The position numbers and the translations under genes are program-made. A stretch of 12,266 nt of DNA, taken from NCBI GenBank assembly GCA_002311635.1, contig DBZJ01000057.1, forward strand, positions 1 to 12,266, given 5' to 3'. Positions 1 to 5,961 of the stretch are shown here, in pieces. The stretch is from Syntrophaceae bacterium UBA1163. Its GTDB lineage: Bacteria; Desulfobacterota; BSN033; UBA1163. The notes under the pieces were generated by a model. It worked only from the letters and a program-made list of their open reading frames with translations, had not been told where the DNA came from and searched no databases. Within the stretch, counting starts at the first letter, position 1. Every line of letters begins with the position of its first letter.

Positions 1-180
1 GCTAGGAGGGGCTGCCGGGCAGGGAGAAGGACGGGGGCTGATATGGGGGAAGGCTGGAAAGACGGGGAGATAGGCTGTAGAGCAGCTTGAATGGGATGAA
101 CAGGTCAAGCTCTGGTCACAAGGTTACAGGTTCATCCTCAAGCCGAAAAAGTCCGGCCTTTTTTTCGGTCTTTTGACATT
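1..180. other. Left flank without a supported gene, G-rich
   Basis: I see no gene with a start, ribosome binding site and stop here. Frame 1 is open from the window edge to a TGA at 88-90, so the tail of a gene entering from the left cannot be excluded. Positions 7-51 contain five runs of three to five G (GGGG, GGG, GGG, GGGGG, GGGGG) separated by short loops. This is close to a G-quadruplex pattern, although one loop is 8 bases. The stretch ends in the hairpin at 143-168 and then the first 95-base repeat. It may be the edge of another cassette. Confidence 0.4.
143..168. terminator. Hairpin, probable bidirectional terminator
   Basis: CCGAAAAA at 143-150 pairs with TTTTTCGG at 161-168 around a GC-rich loop (GTCCGGCC plus TT). 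A/T runs flank the GC-rich core on both strands, so it could end transcripts from either side. It lies about 110 bases beyond the stop of the minus-strand gene at 278-583, just outside the 95-base repeat. The equivalent place beside the repeats at 2868-3104 also carries a terminator hairpin. Confidence 0.5.
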
Positions 181-275
181 TTGTCCAGTTTTCGGGGTAC
201 TGGTCAGCCCGCAACGCCAAGCAGGGTGCGGAGTGATTTTCAAAATAGGGACAATTTACGCTCAATTGTCCAGTT
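181..275 (-). repeat. 95-base cassette 3' element, copy R1
   Basis: Read on the minus strand this begins AACTGGACA directly after the TAA of the 278-583 gene and continues through TGAGCGTAAATTGTCCC. A variable GC-rich segment follows with a hairpin (CCGCA pairing with TGCGG), and the element ends GAAAACTGGACAA. It is about 80% identical by eye to the copy at 3009-3104 and shares its outer ends with the inverted copy at 2868-2962. In all three cases it starts at the 3' end of a small gene. It resembles an integron attC site in placement and size but lacks the GTTRRRY core box, so I treat it as a distinct element. Confidence 0.8.
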
Positions 276-277
276 AG

Positions 278-583
278 TTATGTGAATTTACCTTTTTTTA
301 TGTTTCTAATTACTTCATTTCGTTCATAGTGGTTCATGCCATCCAATGCGTCATGAATTTGTTGGACAGTTTCATCCGGAATTGGCAATTTCTTCTCAAG
401 ATTTTCAACCAAGTCTACTAACTTGTCGAGACTCATACCGATAAGCCCAAGGCCATAAAGGATTAAGAGACCTAGTACTAAGTATGCCCAATTTGTGGAG
501 TGAAATGCTCCACCCCAATATAACAGGAAGCCCAATACAACCATGAATCCACCCCAGAATCTTAACTTGTTGTCATCGCTCAA
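278..583 (-). CDS. Small two-helix membrane protein, unknown function
   Basis: This encodes 101 residues from a TTG start at 583-581. The start is set by AAAGGAGG about 8 bases upstream. Two hydrophobic segments (about residues 10-27 and 31-50) form a membrane hairpin, followed by a charged, probably cytoplasmic tail of 50 residues (LDKLVDLVENLEKKLP, then a helical acidic and basic stretch). I recognise no family. It is the second gene of a two-gene minus-strand cassette, 39 bases after the 623-1072 gene, with a half-copy of the TGTCCAGTTA motif in the gap. Its TAA is followed after 2 bases by the 95-base repeat R1. The start, ribosome binding site and clean membrane topology make it a convincing gene; its role is unknown. 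Small membrane proteins in such cassettes are sometimes defence or toxin components, but nothing here shows that. Confidence 0.75.
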   Translation of the reverse strand: MSDDNKLRFWGGFMVVLGFLLYWGGAFHSTNWAYLVLGLLILYGLGLIGMSLDKLVDLVENLEKKLPIPDETVQQIHDALDGMNHYERNEVIRNIKKGKFT

Positions 584-600
584 GGCTTTCCTCCTTTTGA

Positions 601-610
601 TAACTGGACA
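601..610 (-). repeat. Half-site of the cassette repeat inside a two-gene cassette
   Basis: TAACTGGACA (minus strand TGTCCAGTTA) sits in the 39-base gap between two minus-strand genes, just upstream of the AAAGGAGG of the second. It is a single arm of the dyad found at 1141-1168, 1731-1765 and 3675-3706. It may be the scar of a former cassette boundary. Confidence 0.55.
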
Positions 611-622
611 TTTTCTGTTTTT

Positions 623-1072
623 CTAACGCGCGTCGTTGTGAACAGCAACGTGGTGAATCTTGCCTCTGGAATCTCGCACACAAATATCAATGGTCGTTGG
701 TAGTTTCTTAATTTCAGAGGGTGGCATTTCCTTAGACAGAAACAAGTGTGTCTGGCTTTCAGCAAGTTCTACGGGCCGAACGTCATCGGGCATCCCCCCG
801 TGAATTGGTATTTGTATGGGGCCATATGTCACGCCTTCGCCCACGACAGTGCGGTCTTCATCTTCCATGAAGGTAACATCAGTTATGGAAATTGGACGTC
901 GCCCGTCATTAGTAACGGTTACTCCAAGCTGATAGAGATTTTCGGTACTCCAGAGCAAGAACCCATCGCACCTGAGTTTGTATCTATCACGAAAAATACC
1001 GCGCAATGAAATAGCCAAGGAAGTCAACGAAATCAGAAGGGAAGCGATTGCGAGCCAGTTTGAGACCTGCAC
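623..1072 (-). CDS. Membrane-anchored protein with beta-rich extracytoplasmic domain
   Basis: This encodes 149 residues from a GTG start at 1072-1070. TAAGGAG lies 5-6 bases upstream, which fixes the start. Residues about 5-24 are a single hydrophobic helix followed by Arg/Lys (RGIFRDRYKLR), which suggests a signal anchor. The rest has alternating hydrophobic residues and turn-forming sequence (LGVTVTNDGRRPISITDVTF), which reads like an immunoglobulin-like beta-sandwich; that fold is inferred from pattern only. It is the first gene of a minus-strand cassette, with dyad element E2 and a plausible promoter upstream and the 278-583 gene downstream. I do not recognise a named family. Confidence 0.75.
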   Translation of the reverse strand: MQVSNWLAIASLLISLTSLAISLRGIFRDRYKLRCDGFLLWSTENLYQLGVTVTNDGRRPISITDVTFMEDEDRTVVGEGVTYGPIQIPIHGGMPDDVRPVELAESQTHLFLSKEMPPSEIKKLPTTIDICVRDSRGKIHHVAVHNDAR

Positions 1073-1127
1073 GTGTGCTCCTTACTTCGTTATCAGGTCC
1101 TAATTGTCGTGTTGGTCGGAAGGCCTA

Positions 1128-1157
1128 ATTTTAAAGAATATGGACAGAATACAACAA
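1128..1157 (-). promoter_or_regulatory. Candidate promoter of the 623-1072 / 278-583 cassette
   Basis: On the minus strand TTGTTG (1157-1152) and TAAAAT (1133-1128) are separated by 18 bases. The -10 box matches five of six consensus positions; the -35 box is weaker. The -35 box lies inside dyad element E2, so a protein bound to the dyad would affect this promoter. The predicted transcript starts near 1121, about 50 bases before the GTG. Confidence 0.4.
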
Positions 1158-1168
1158 ATTGTCCAGTT
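1141..1168 (-). repeat. Cassette 5' dyad element, copy E2
   Basis: On the minus strand this reads AACTGGACA, three bases, TGTTGTA, three bases, TGTCCA. The same layout with the same TGTTGTA core, oriented toward the gene, occurs at 1731-1765 and 3675-3706. All three lie upstream of the first gene of a cassette. In this copy the right arm has decayed (TGTCCATA instead of TGTCCAGTTA). Confidence 0.7.
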
Positions 1169-1730
1169 TTCGGAACAAGTGCCGCCACAGTCGCTTGGTA
1201 TGGCGTAGTTATGGGATTTCCGAGAATATTCGGGAACGTAAAATCCACCTTCGGCCTATCCTACAGTCAATCCCCGCAGCATAAGAATACATCGAAAATC
1301 AAAAATTTTAAAAAAAATTCGCCGTCCTCTTCGTTATTCATTTGGAGACTCGAAAACTTTACCGTCATGATATTTGGAAGCTGTACTGTAGCCTGAAACT
1401 TATGACCTAGCTTGACCGTTATACGGCTTAACCTGTAGCCTGACTTTGGCCGCAAGCCTGACCCTGTACGGAAAACCTTTCCGGAAACCATAACCTTAGC
1501 TCCAATGCCCCTGGCCCCGACCCTGTTCCCGTTGACCTTAACCTTAACGATGACCGGAAACCCTTGAACACGACTAAGACAACGAAAACCAAAACAGAGC
1601 TTTCCCTGTTTCCGTTGCCGGATGAATCCACGGAAACAGAAACCCTGGAAATGAAGGAAAGGCAATGGTCGGTTATGTCATAAGTTTAGGTAATGTGCGG
1701 TACGCAATCGGACGAACACTTTTTCGTGTA
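1169..1730. other. Gene-poor stretch between two divergent cassettes, with a G-quadruplex motif
   Basis: This lies between the divergent dyad elements E2 and E3. Open frames exist on the minus strand but none has a ribosome binding site or gene-like composition. About 1410-1640 is skewed: the minus strand is rich in short GG/GGG runs with repeats such as GGTTAAGGTTAAGG. It includes a canonical four-run G-quadruplex motif at 1508-1530 on the minus strand (runs GGG, GGG, GGGG, GGGG with loops of 4, 2 and 3). It may be a degenerate or non-coding cassette. Confidence 0.45.
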
Positions 1731-1765
1731 ATAACTGGACAGAATGTTGTAAATTGTCCAGTTAT
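1731..1765 (+). repeat. Cassette 5' dyad element, copy E3 (best preserved)
   Basis: The arms ATAACTGGACA (1731-1741) and TGTCCAGTTAT (1755-1765) are perfect 11-base inverted repeats around a 13-base centre containing TGTTGTA. It lies 18 bases before the ATG at 1784, immediately upstream of that gene's AGAGGAGG. With so little room left, a promoter would have to lie within or upstream of the dyad. Confidence 0.8.
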
Positions 1766-1783
1766 GGCAGAGGAGGCAGATTC

Positions 1784-2293
1784 ATGGGGCTGCGAGAGCG
1801 ATACGCGACCATGGACACAAAGGAACTCGTAAAGATTATCACCCTTCATAAGGACCAGTATACCCCTGATGCGATCCAAGCGGCTAAAGACGAACTGAGA
1901 AGCCGAGGGGAAACCCGCGAAACACTGACCCCCATACTTAAGGAGGCCAAAGAGGAAGAACAGATACAGGCCCAACAATTGAAAGCCAGCGTGGAAAAGC
2001 CTCTGAGCGACACTCAACGAGTGTTCTATACTATCTTTCCGGTAATGGCCTTCTACTACCTCATTTTCACGCCTGCAAACTGGAAGAAACGCAAGTTGGA
2101 GGCCGAGCTATGCTGGTGTCGAGGGATGCTCTGGTATATCGGAATACTGACTCTGACCGCTGCGATCCTAACGTTTCTTAAGCCGAGCAGTGACGTTCCT
2201 GTTCTATATATCTTCACTTTTAACATAATAGTTTTTCTATGCTTCATTTTCGCTTATCGACGAGCAAGACGTATACTGGCAGAGATGGCTTAA
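1784..2293 (+). CDS. Membrane protein with three C-terminal helices, unknown function
   Basis: This encodes 169 residues. I chose the ATG at 1784 because AGAGGAGG ends 7 bases upstream. An in-frame TTG at 1754 falls inside dyad element E3 and has no binding site. Residues 1-70 are hydrophilic and helical (MDTKELVKIIT, then DAIQAAKDELRSRG), which resembles short amphipathic helical repeats seen at the start of many uncharacterised membrane proteins. Three hydrophobic segments follow at about 80-96, 115-132 and 139-157, ending in a basic tail (AYRRARR). It is the first gene of a plus-strand cassette; the next gene starts 15 bases after its stop. No catalytic motif is visible. Function is unknown. 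Confidence 0.75.
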   Translation: MGLRERYATMDTKELVKIITLHKDQYTPDAIQAAKDELRSRGETRETLTPILKEAKEEEQIQAQQLKASVEKPLSDTQRVFYTIFPVMAFYYLIFTPANWKKRKLEAELCWCRGMLWYIGILTLTAAILTFLKPSSDVPVLYIFTFNIIVFLCFIFAYRRARRILAEMA

Positions 2294-2308
2294 TCAGGTG
2301 CCTGAGAA

Positions 2309-2881
2309 ATGAAGATATTTCTTTCTAAAATTGGAGCAGCACGCCGACAGTTACTAGAAGCCATTAATTTATTCTTTGAAGAACGCGATCCTGTATCCAT
2401 ACATACACTTATCGGAGCATCGCTTGGAATATTGCATGACCATTTTGATATGGATGCTGCATGGGATTCAAACCTCTGGTTTCATCCCAAGAGCATTTAT
2501 ATCAAAGAGGAATTCCGCGATTATTGGATTAAGAAGATCCGAAAGGCACAGAATTATTTTAAGCATGCAGACCGTGATCTAGCACAAGGGAGAGATGAAA
2601 TTGAATTTGAAACAGACATGAATATCTTTAGCATCATTGAAGCTATTAAATGTCTACGTATTCTTGAAGCTACTCAATTTGAATTCTCACCTGAGTTTGA
2701 CGTTTTCATGAAATGGGTTGCCTTGAAGTTCCCCCAAATAATCAAGGATAACAGCTACACTATAAACCTAGTACAACACAACATTGATCCGAATGACTTC
2801 CAGGCTTTTCGAATTGCTATTCAGCTTCAAAAAGAACATCCAGAATTGGCAAATCAAGTTGACAGTGAACTGGACACTTGA
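2309..2881 (+). CDS. Soluble helical protein of unknown function
   Basis: This encodes 190 residues with no membrane segment or signal peptide. The sequence is helical and rich in aromatic and charged residues. The N-terminal stretch AARRQLLEAINLFFEERDP followed by VSIHTLIGASLGILHD is a pattern I associate with small uncharacterised bacterial proteins also seen in mobile cassettes; this is from memory and not checked. The ribosome binding site is weak (CTGAGAA), and the gene starts 15 bases after the 1784-2293 stop, so translation is probably coupled. The last codons and TGA (2879-2881) lie inside the 95-base element R2: the repeat sequence AACTGGACACTTGA encodes the C-terminal Glu-Leu-Asp-Thr and stop. 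The present end of the protein may therefore have been created by joining to the repeat. Confidence 0.75.
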   Translation: MKIFLSKIGAARRQLLEAINLFFEERDPVSIHTLIGASLGILHDHFDMDAAWDSNLWFHPKSIYIKEEFRDYWIKKIRKAQNYFKHADRDLAQGRDEIEFETDMNIFSIIEAIKCLRILEATQFEFSPEFDVFMKWVALKFPQIIKDNSYTINLVQHNIDPNDFQAFRIAIQLQKEHPELANQVDSELDT

Positions 2882-2962
2882 GCGTAAATTGTCCCGTGTG
2901 CGCGGGGAAGCGACCCGCAAAGCCCCGATTTCCCAAGGGCGGCGAAGTGGCAAAACTGGACA
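2868..2962 (+). repeat. 95-base cassette 3' element, copy R2
   Basis: This begins AACTGGACA, continues TTGAGCGTAAATTGTCCC and ends CAAAACTGGACA. That is the same outer sequence and length as R1 and R3, but in plus orientation, so it again lies at the 3' end of its cassette gene. The middle differs in sequence but again holds a GC-rich hairpin (CGGGG pairing with CCCCG around 2905-2930). It stands tail to tail with R3, separated by a terminator hairpin. Confidence 0.75.
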
Positions 2963-2976
2963 AAAAGACAAGCGGC

Positions 2977-3010
2977 CCTCTGCGGCAACAGAGGTTGTTT
3001 GTTTTTTTTT
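2977..3010. terminator. Bidirectional intrinsic terminator between convergent cassettes
   Basis: CCTCTG (2977-2982) pairs with CAGAGG (2989-2994) around a 6-base loop. A T-rich run follows on the plus strand (2995-3010). On the minus strand the hairpin is followed by GGCCGCTTGTCTTTTTG, also T-rich. It serves convergent genes ending at 2881 and 3103. The outer ACTGGACAAAAA and TTTTTTGTCCAGT arms extend the palindrome. Confidence 0.7.
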
Positions 3011-3104
3011 GTCCAGTCTTCGAGGTGTCGGCCAGCCCGCAAAGCTAGGCGCGATGCGGGGGCGGTTTTCAGAATAGGGACAATTTACGCTCATTTGTCC
3101 AGTT
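3009..3104 (-). repeat. 95-base cassette 3' element, copy R3
   Basis: On the minus strand it begins TAACTGGACAAATGAGCG at the stop of the 3103-3648 gene: the TAA stop codon is part of the repeat. The hairpin CCCGCA / TGCGGG lies in the middle, and the element ends CGAAGACTGGACAA. It matches R1 in about 77 of 96 positions by eye, with the first 29 bases nearly invariant. Confidence 0.8.
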
Positions 3105-3648
3105 ACGGTGAACCGCCAGGTTTGGGCTTATCGCTCGGCGTCGGCTGTCCTTCATAACTTTCAATAATTGCTTTCACGTCTTCGCTGACTCTTGCTCGAA
3201 GTGGGTCAGGTATCGGAGGATCGCAGACGAGAAATTGCTTACCTTCCCGGATTTCTATTCGAACATTGGCAGGGGGAAGTGGAGGCACAGGAATGACAAA
3301 CCACTTCACGTTCCTGCGCTCTAACTGGGCCAGTTTCACTTCAAGTCGATTGTACTGCCCGATGAACGTGGCCAGCTTGTTCATCAATACGAAAAACTCA
3401 ATTTGTGTTTGGTAGTCCTTATGGTTTGCGAAGTGGCGATCGCGTACTTCAATGTACCTGACGAGTTCCGACGATACTTCATTCTGAATGCCGTAAAGCC
3501 TTTCGTAATAGTCCTTTTCCAGTTTGGTCTGTTCACGTGAGGCGGCATTGCTCTTGTTTCGATAGTCGAGAAATTTCCACAGGGCACCAGTACCCAAAAC
3601 GGCTCCGACTATGAAACAGATACAGGGAACTGCCCAGTTCAAAACCAT
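3103..3648 (-). CDS. Membrane-anchored coiled-coil protein with proline-rich tail
   Basis: This encodes 181 residues from an ATG at 3648-3646, preceded by GGAAAGAG. Residues about 4-24 form one membrane helix (VPCICFIVGAVLGTGALW). A charged segment at about 30-115 follows, with heptad-like spacing (EQTKLEKDYYERLYGI, then LATFIGQYNRLEVKLAQLE), which suggests a coiled coil. The rest is proline-rich (PVPPLPPANV, and a PSDKPKPGGSP end). It is the only gene of the cassette nearest cas1: dyad E6 lies 27 bases upstream and R3 begins at its stop. It is transcribed in the same direction as cas1, whose stop is about 70 bases upstream, so read-through is possible. I recognise no family. Confidence 0.75.
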   Translation of the reverse strand: MVLNWAVPCICFIVGAVLGTGALWKFLDYRNKSNAASREQTKLEKDYYERLYGIQNEVSSELVRYIEVRDRHFANHKDYQTQIEFFVLMNKLATFIGQYNRLEVKLAQLERRNVKWFVIPVPPLPPANVRIEIREGKQFLVCDPPIPDPLRARVSEDVKAIIESYEGQPTPSDKPKPGGSP

Positions 3649-3674
3649 GCTCTTTCCAATCAGATAATTTGACC

Positions 3675-3706
3675 TAACTGGACTATTTACAACATTTTGT
3701 CCAATT
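3675..3706 (-). repeat. Cassette 5' dyad element, copy E6, next to the cas1 3' end
   Basis: On the minus strand this reads AATTGGACA, three bases, TGTTGTA, three bases, AGTCCAGTTA. The core and orientation match E2 and E3. It lies between the cas1 stop (3717) and the start of the next gene (3648). Another arm, TTGTCCAG (minus strand), overlaps the last codons of cas1 at 3723-3730. The array of repeats therefore starts exactly at the end of cas1. Confidence 0.7.
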
Positions 3707-3716
3707 TCCGTGTGAG

Positions 3717-4820
3717 TTAATTCTGGACAACTGCACCAATGGTGTCAAGAGAATCGTTCCCGTCCGCCCGAAATTTGCGGTCATCGTCAGGGTGAGCTTG
3801 CACAAGCCTGGTTTTGAAGTTGCTTGCGAACTCCTTGACGATGCGGTTAATGTCAGGGTCGAGAGAGCGGACCAGGGGGATGATCTTCGAAGCAAGTTCC
3901 GGCATGACCTTGCAGATGCCATGCCGGGTCTCGAAGAAGTCAGATGCGTGAAGGGTCGTTTTTGCCATAAACTTATAAAGCAGCCGGTCAACCGAAGGGC
4001 GCGCAGGTTCCATCAGGTCGTAGATAAGCCCACTTCGATTAGTACGAGAATTGGAATGAAGAACAGGGAAATCCACATCAAGCCTGTAGGCTATGCAATA
4101 CCGTTTAACCCTCGATTCGAGACAGGCATAGAGGTAGTTCAAACAGGAATGAAACGGAGAGACTGAGTTTCTGCCGTAACCTGACTTCGGAGACATCCTT
4201 GAACCGATGGTCAACCAATGTTCAGGGACAAGCTTCGCCTTTGTCACCTTCCATGACAGAGGAACACCCTCAAAAGACCCCCAGTAAGCTCTACCCGCCT
4301 GAGCTTCCACTCCCCGCAATTCATCGGCATTCTGGCATTTGGATAAAGCCCTTTGGAAGCGGGGAAATTGGTCTGTACCCTGCTTGATCGCCTGTTTTGC
4401 CCCTACTGTAAGCCCCGCAAATTTTAGCCCTTTTAAGGTCTGCAATTGGCCGTACAGTTTTTCCTGTAGCAACCAAATTGCCAATCTGCGTTGCAATTGT
4501 GAGTTTGCACATGCCTGCCGTTGCTTTACTATCGGGCTTATGTGTTCCTGTGGGAGCATGTCGGTAACAAGGTTCCCCTGATAGTCGAGTATGCTGACGA
4601 CTATCCCCATGTCCATCAGCCATTGAATTGCGTCCAGGCTGATGGTTCCGGATTTTCCGAGAACAACAATATGGTCAACATCGCATGTACCACGGTTAAT
4701 CCATTCTTCCGTGACTGTACCGCCGAGAGGAAAGCCGTGTCGGAGTTTCAGCCTGCCGCCTGAAGCTCTGATATCAATATTTCCGCTCAGCACTACTATT
4801 CGTTTTACGGGAGAATACAT
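3717..4820 (-). CDS. cas1: Stand-alone Cas1 integrase (casposase / Cas1-solo type)
   Basis: This encodes 367 residues from an ATG at 4820 with AGGAG 6-7 bases upstream. Cas1 is the metal-dependent DNA integrase that inserts spacers in CRISPR adaptation and inserts whole elements in casposons. Residues 1-95 have the Cas1 N-terminal beta domain pattern (RIVVLSGNIDIRASGG, later HIVVLGKSGTISLDAIQWL). The helical catalytic domain follows with all metal-binding residues: E172 (GVEAQAGRAYW), H255 (FPVLHSNSRTNRSG) and E271 (YDLMEPARPSVD). No cas2, cas4, effector cas gene or CRISPR array is present, so this is a solo Cas1. Its partner is most likely the family B polymerase 4 kb away, as in casposons. 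It follows the MerR-like gene by 27 bases on the same strand and probably shares its transcript. The tail after about residue 335 is short and acidic; I see no separate C-terminal HTH of the kind reported for archaeal casposases. Confidence 0.95.
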   Translation of the reverse strand: MYSPVKRIVVLSGNIDIRASGGRLKLRHGFPLGGTVTEEWINRGTCDVDHIVVLGKSGTISLDAIQWLMDMGIVVSILDYQGNLVTDMLPQEHISPIVKQRQACANSQLQRRLAIWLLQEKLYGQLQTLKGLKFAGLTVGAKQAIKQGTDQFPRFQRALSKCQNADELRGVEAQAGRAYWGSFEGVPLSWKVTKAKLVPEHWLTIGSRMSPKSGYGRNSVSPFHSCLNYLYACLESRVKRYCIAYRLDVDFPVLHSNSRTNRSGLIYDLMEPARPSVDRLLYKFMAKTTLHASDFFETRHGICKVMPELASKIIPLVRSLDPDINRIVKEFASNFKTRLVQAHPDDDRKFRADGNDSLDTIGAVVQN

Positions 4821-4847
4821 TTTAGACTCCTACTTTTGGCGTTGCGA

Positions 4848-5876
4848 TTACAGAGTAGTTAAACGATCCATCAGGATATCAAACTTCAATCGCTTATCAT
4901 TTCTAGCGGAAATTAACCCAAGGAGTGTTATCCTGTAATAAACTGACATTGGATTGTTAACTTCTTTTATGAATTCGAGAATTAACGGATGATCTACAAA
5001 GGGTTTGAGAAAATGATCTATTGACGGAAGGAAAGTCTTTATAATAATAAAGTCATCTCGTGCCTTCATAAGCTGTTGATCGGTCATATTTGTGAAGATA
5101 TCTATCATATGGATTACATTAAACAACCTAGATGTGGTTATTAACAGGAGTTCACGCGTAAACGTATCTACGGGAATAGCAGTTACATTGTGAAAGCTAT
5201 CTACAGAACTCCTGTCACTAGGCTGTTCACGTGTTTCGGACGGGCCATATAATGAATCAGGTTCTCTTGTAACTACAGCTTCACAGATAGTATTATATAT
5301 AAATTCATCTTCCAAGCTGGGATCATTCGACGCTATTCTACCCGTAATATCTATAATGCGATACATGTCTTCTTCCGAAACTTTGAGCTTCTTCGTAAAT
5401 CGTTGGACCTTTGGAAGCTCACAGATGCCAGAAATTAACACTTCCCATAATTCTAACTGTTCATCTTCAGCTTTATCTTGATTGTATCCACTCAGAAGTT
5501 TTATTGCTTGGTCTACTCGGTCAGGAGATTCATGTTGAAGTAGCTGTTTTTTAATGGAATTAATTGCTTCTGAAATATCTATTCCTTTAAACAGCAGTTC
5601 TCTGATTTGCGAGATATCTACCATTCGGTTTTCCTGGAATAATTCGCTCAATATGCGATCAAAGTTTTTACCTTCCTCACGTTTCCTATAAACAATCAAA
5701 GCCTGTTCTTCAGTACCATCGGGATACCCGGAGATAGTCCCCTTCCCCTTTCCCAAAAATTTCCGGATAGGCCGGGGCAAAAGCCCGTTTTTGTGCCAAT
5801 TGTCAATTGTGTCGAAAGAGAACGTTCGACCTGTCTCTTTGTCGATATGCCGGATGATGTCGAGTTTCGTTACCAT
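4848..5876 (-). CDS. MerR-like HTH DNA-binding protein
   Basis: This encodes 342 residues from the ATG at 5876, chosen because GGCGGGGA lies 7-8 bases upstream and a promoter lies about 57 bases upstream. The frame stays open to 6068, but upstream ATGs lack binding sites and would begin before or inside the promoter. Residues 1-80 resemble a MerR-type winged HTH: a DTIDNWHKNGLLPRP recognition segment, then a basic wing with GKGKGTISGYPDG, then a helix with KREEGKNFDRIL. The remaining 260 residues are mostly helical and acidic, with no motif I recognise and no ligand-binding Cys pattern. It probably binds DNA, perhaps the 9-base inverted repeat around its own promoter, and may control the divergent operon or assist Cas1 in recognising element ends. 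It is co-transcribed with cas1. Confidence 0.8.
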   Translation of the reverse strand: MVTKLDIIRHIDKETGRTFSFDTIDNWHKNGLLPRPIRKFLGKGKGTISGYPDGTEEQALIVYRKREEGKNFDRILSELFQENRMVDISQIRELLFKGIDISEAINSIKKQLLQHESPDRVDQAIKLLSGYNQDKAEDEQLELWEVLISGICELPKVQRFTKKLKVSEEDMYRIIDITGRIASNDPSLEDEFIYNTICEAVVTREPDSLYGPSETREQPSDRSSVDSFHNVTAIPVDTFTRELLLITTSRLFNVIHMIDIFTNMTDQQLMKARDDFIIIKTFLPSIDHFLKPFVDHPLILEFIKEVNNPMSVYYRITLLGLISARNDKRLKFDILMDRLTTL

Positions 5877-5932
5877 GGTGTGTTTTCCCCGCCTAAATTT
5901 GCGCTCAATTGGCAACTTCTTATCTCTCATAA

Positions 5933-5961
5933 CATATACATCGGTTTGGCATGTAAGTAAA
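5933..5961 (-). promoter_or_regulatory. Promoter of the merR-like / cas1 operon
   Basis: On the minus strand TTTACT (5961-5956) and TATATG (5938-5933) are exactly 17 bases apart, each matching four of six consensus positions. The predicted start near 5926 gives a leader of about 50 bases before the ATG at 5876. The inverted repeat at 5936-5979 brackets this promoter. Confidence 0.5.

Noticed and set aside
746..1396. Plus-strand frames at 746-1009 and 1073-1396
   Set aside because: The first is antisense to the membrane-anchored protein gene; the second lacks a ribosome binding site and crosses dyad element E2.
1267..1665. Minus-strand open frame of about 130 codons
   Set aside because: It starts at a TTG without a ribosome binding site, runs through skewed low-complexity sequence and overlaps another open frame (1428-1631); the composition is not gene-like.
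1754..1783. Upstream TTG start for the 1784-2293 gene
   Set aside because: It lies inside dyad element E3 with no ribosome binding site, while the ATG at 1784 has AGAGGAGG at good spacing.
181..3706. Canonical integron attC sites
   Set aside because: Placement and size fit, but the bases after GTT (TTCG, AGTT, ATGG, ACGG) do not match the GTTRRRY box, and no IntI-like integrase is in the window. I keep them as attC-like only.
181..3706. A CRISPR array belonging to cas1
   Set aside because: The repeats are irregularly spaced, in both orientations and separated by genes rather than spacers of even length.
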